63,558 bases of DNA from a virus, in IMG/VR virus record IMGVR_UViG_3300047550_001947, positions 1 through 63,558 of that record. One strand, written 5' to 3'. Under the pieces are notes generated by a model that searched no databases, had not been told where the DNA came from, and was given only the letters and a program-made list of their open reading frames with translations. Every line of letters begins with the position of its first letter. The first letter of the stretch is position 1. A program made the position numbers and the translations under genes. Positions 62,982-63,558 of the stretch are shown here, piece after piece.

Positions 62982-63191
62982 TTATTTTCTTCCTAGTTGG
63001 ATGTACTTATACCAAAATCTTTCATGGAAATAGTAAAGAATCATTTTTGTAAATAACTCTGCACCTCCTATAGTCATACCAATTTTAAGATCCCCGGTAA
63101 GTAACCAACTTAAAAGTATGGTATCCATAGTACCTAGAAGTCTCCAGGTTATTGTTTTTAGGATGTGTCTCTGTTTATCTGGAGCTATCAT
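62982..63191 (-). CDS. DUF2061 small membrane protein
   Basis: 69 aa. It matches the DUF2061 pattern throughout: KTITWRLLGTMDTILLSWLL, TGDLKIGMTIGGAELFTKM and YYFHERFWYK. Two TM segments. In bacteria this domain is found beside or fused to sulfur-assimilation kinases; here it overlaps the nucleotidyltransferase gene by 4 bases. Role unknown, probably membrane partner of that enzyme. Confidence 0.85.
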   Translation of the reverse strand: MIAPDKQRHILKTITWRLLGTMDTILLSWLLTGDLKIGMTIGGAELFTKMILYYFHERFWYKYIQLGRK

Positions 63192-63535
63192 AATCCCATC
63201 TCCTTCCTTATTTTAGTGGCTGAAATAGCTTGGATATCAGCAGGAGCTTGAATCTGTTCTACTTTGTATCCAACATCTCTACCATAATATACACCCTCTA
63301 TATCTGGAATAATCATAACTTTAACTTTACCTTCATTAATGTATTCTTGTAATTCTTTTTCAATCATACTTTTTACTTGTTCAGCAGTAAAAGGATTTTT
63401 TTCATCTTGATCAACATCACGAATAGCAATTAAAACAGGAAGTTTTTTTTCTTCTAATAGTGTATCAACGAGATATTTATGACCACCATGAAATACTTGG
63501 TATCTACCAATCATTAAACTATATTTTGTTTTCAT
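63188..63535 (-). CDS. Cytidylyltransferase-like nucleotidyltransferase (NadM-type)
   Basis: 115 aa. IGRYQVFHGGHKYL has the HxGH nucleotide-binding motif (H16, H19), and near the C-terminus ISATKIRKEM is the ISxTxxR adenylyl/cytidylyl transferase motif. Shorter than NMN adenylyltransferase (about 160-170 aa) but with both catalytic motifs, so probably active on a small substrate, perhaps NMN or a sulfate/phosphate ester. First of two genes before the terminator. Complete within the window. Confidence 0.85.
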   Translation of the reverse strand: MKTKYSLMIGRYQVFHGGHKYLVDTLLEEKKLPVLIAIRDVDQDEKNPFTAEQVKSMIEKELQEYINEGKVKVMIIPDIEGVYYGRDVGYKVEQIQAPADIQAISATKIRKEMGL

Positions 63536-63558
63536 AATTATATTTATAAATTTTTGAA

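Noticed and set aside
1-63558. Temperate phage markers (integrase, repressor, attachment sites)
   Set aside because: None of the genes shows such motifs, and no direct repeats flanking the window were seen.
1-63558. CRISPR array or group I/II introns
   Set aside because: No regularly spaced repeats were seen and the large genes are uninterrupted; no intron core or homing endonuclease motif was noticed.

Overview
The window is most of a large, AT-rich, tightly packed tailed-phage genome. I read it as a crAss-like phage (Crassvirales) of a Bacteroidota host. The main support is a 4579-residue virion protein carrying the DFDID catalytic signature of the crAss-like virion RNA polymerase (described for Cellulophaga phage phi14:2 gp66). 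Further support comes from a crAss-type replication set, a run of very large virion proteins including a P22 gp10-like stabilization protein, and several TAnnTTTG promoter boxes, the -7 element of Bacteroidota. There is no integrase or repressor, so a lytic lifestyle is likely. No tRNA or CRISPR array is visible. The capsid, portal and terminase genes are not in the window and probably lie beyond the right edge.

Layout. Bases 1-534 hold the end of a uracil-DNA glycosylase gene and a small ORF (+). Bases 478-1333 (-) hold a unimolecular spanin and a membrane/coiled-coil protein. Bases 1409-15636 (+) are the replication and recombination arm: DnaA-domain-IV-like protein, DnaB-type helicase, Sak4-like ATPase, probable SSB, primase, RusA resolvase, VWA-metalloprotease plus MoxR ATPase, PD-(D/E)XK exonuclease, family B DNA polymerase, a second DnaA-domain-IV-like protein and a GroES-like protein. 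A candidate structured RNA (15638-15713) and a conserved gene follow. Bases 16347-17675 (-) encode PhoH, a zinc-finger protein and dCTP deaminase/dUTPase. Bases 17703-21154 (+) encode two glycosyltransferases, a methyltransferase and a secreted protein. Bases 21155-23662 (-) form a lysis/accessory block: holin, L,D-transpeptidase-like endolysin, membrane protein, cysteine-less thioredoxin-fold protein, 45-residue basic protein and fiber-like protein. A tiny (+) transcription unit sits at 23685-23886. Bases 23884-62819 (-) are one long virion operon from a metallophosphoesterase and IHF-like protein through tail proteins to the giant RNA polymerase and a nuclease-containing giant protein. Bases 62982-63535 (-) encode a nucleotidyltransferase and a DUF2061 membrane protein. 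No stretch above about 300 bases lacks a gene.

How it works together. The virion polymerase and the other giant proteins are expected to be ejected with the DNA to start early transcription. The (+) arm then replicates and recombines the genome, and the (-) operons build virions and lyse the cell. Features that stand out: zinc-protease motifs (HExxH) in three proteins plus a degenerate copy in a fourth; short recurring motifs (DFSS[A/S], GGWL[D/E]xY, [I/L]PxAQxG) in the giant virion proteins that may mark processing or packaging sites; two candidate pseudoknotted RNAs; and the complete absence of TAG as a stop codon.
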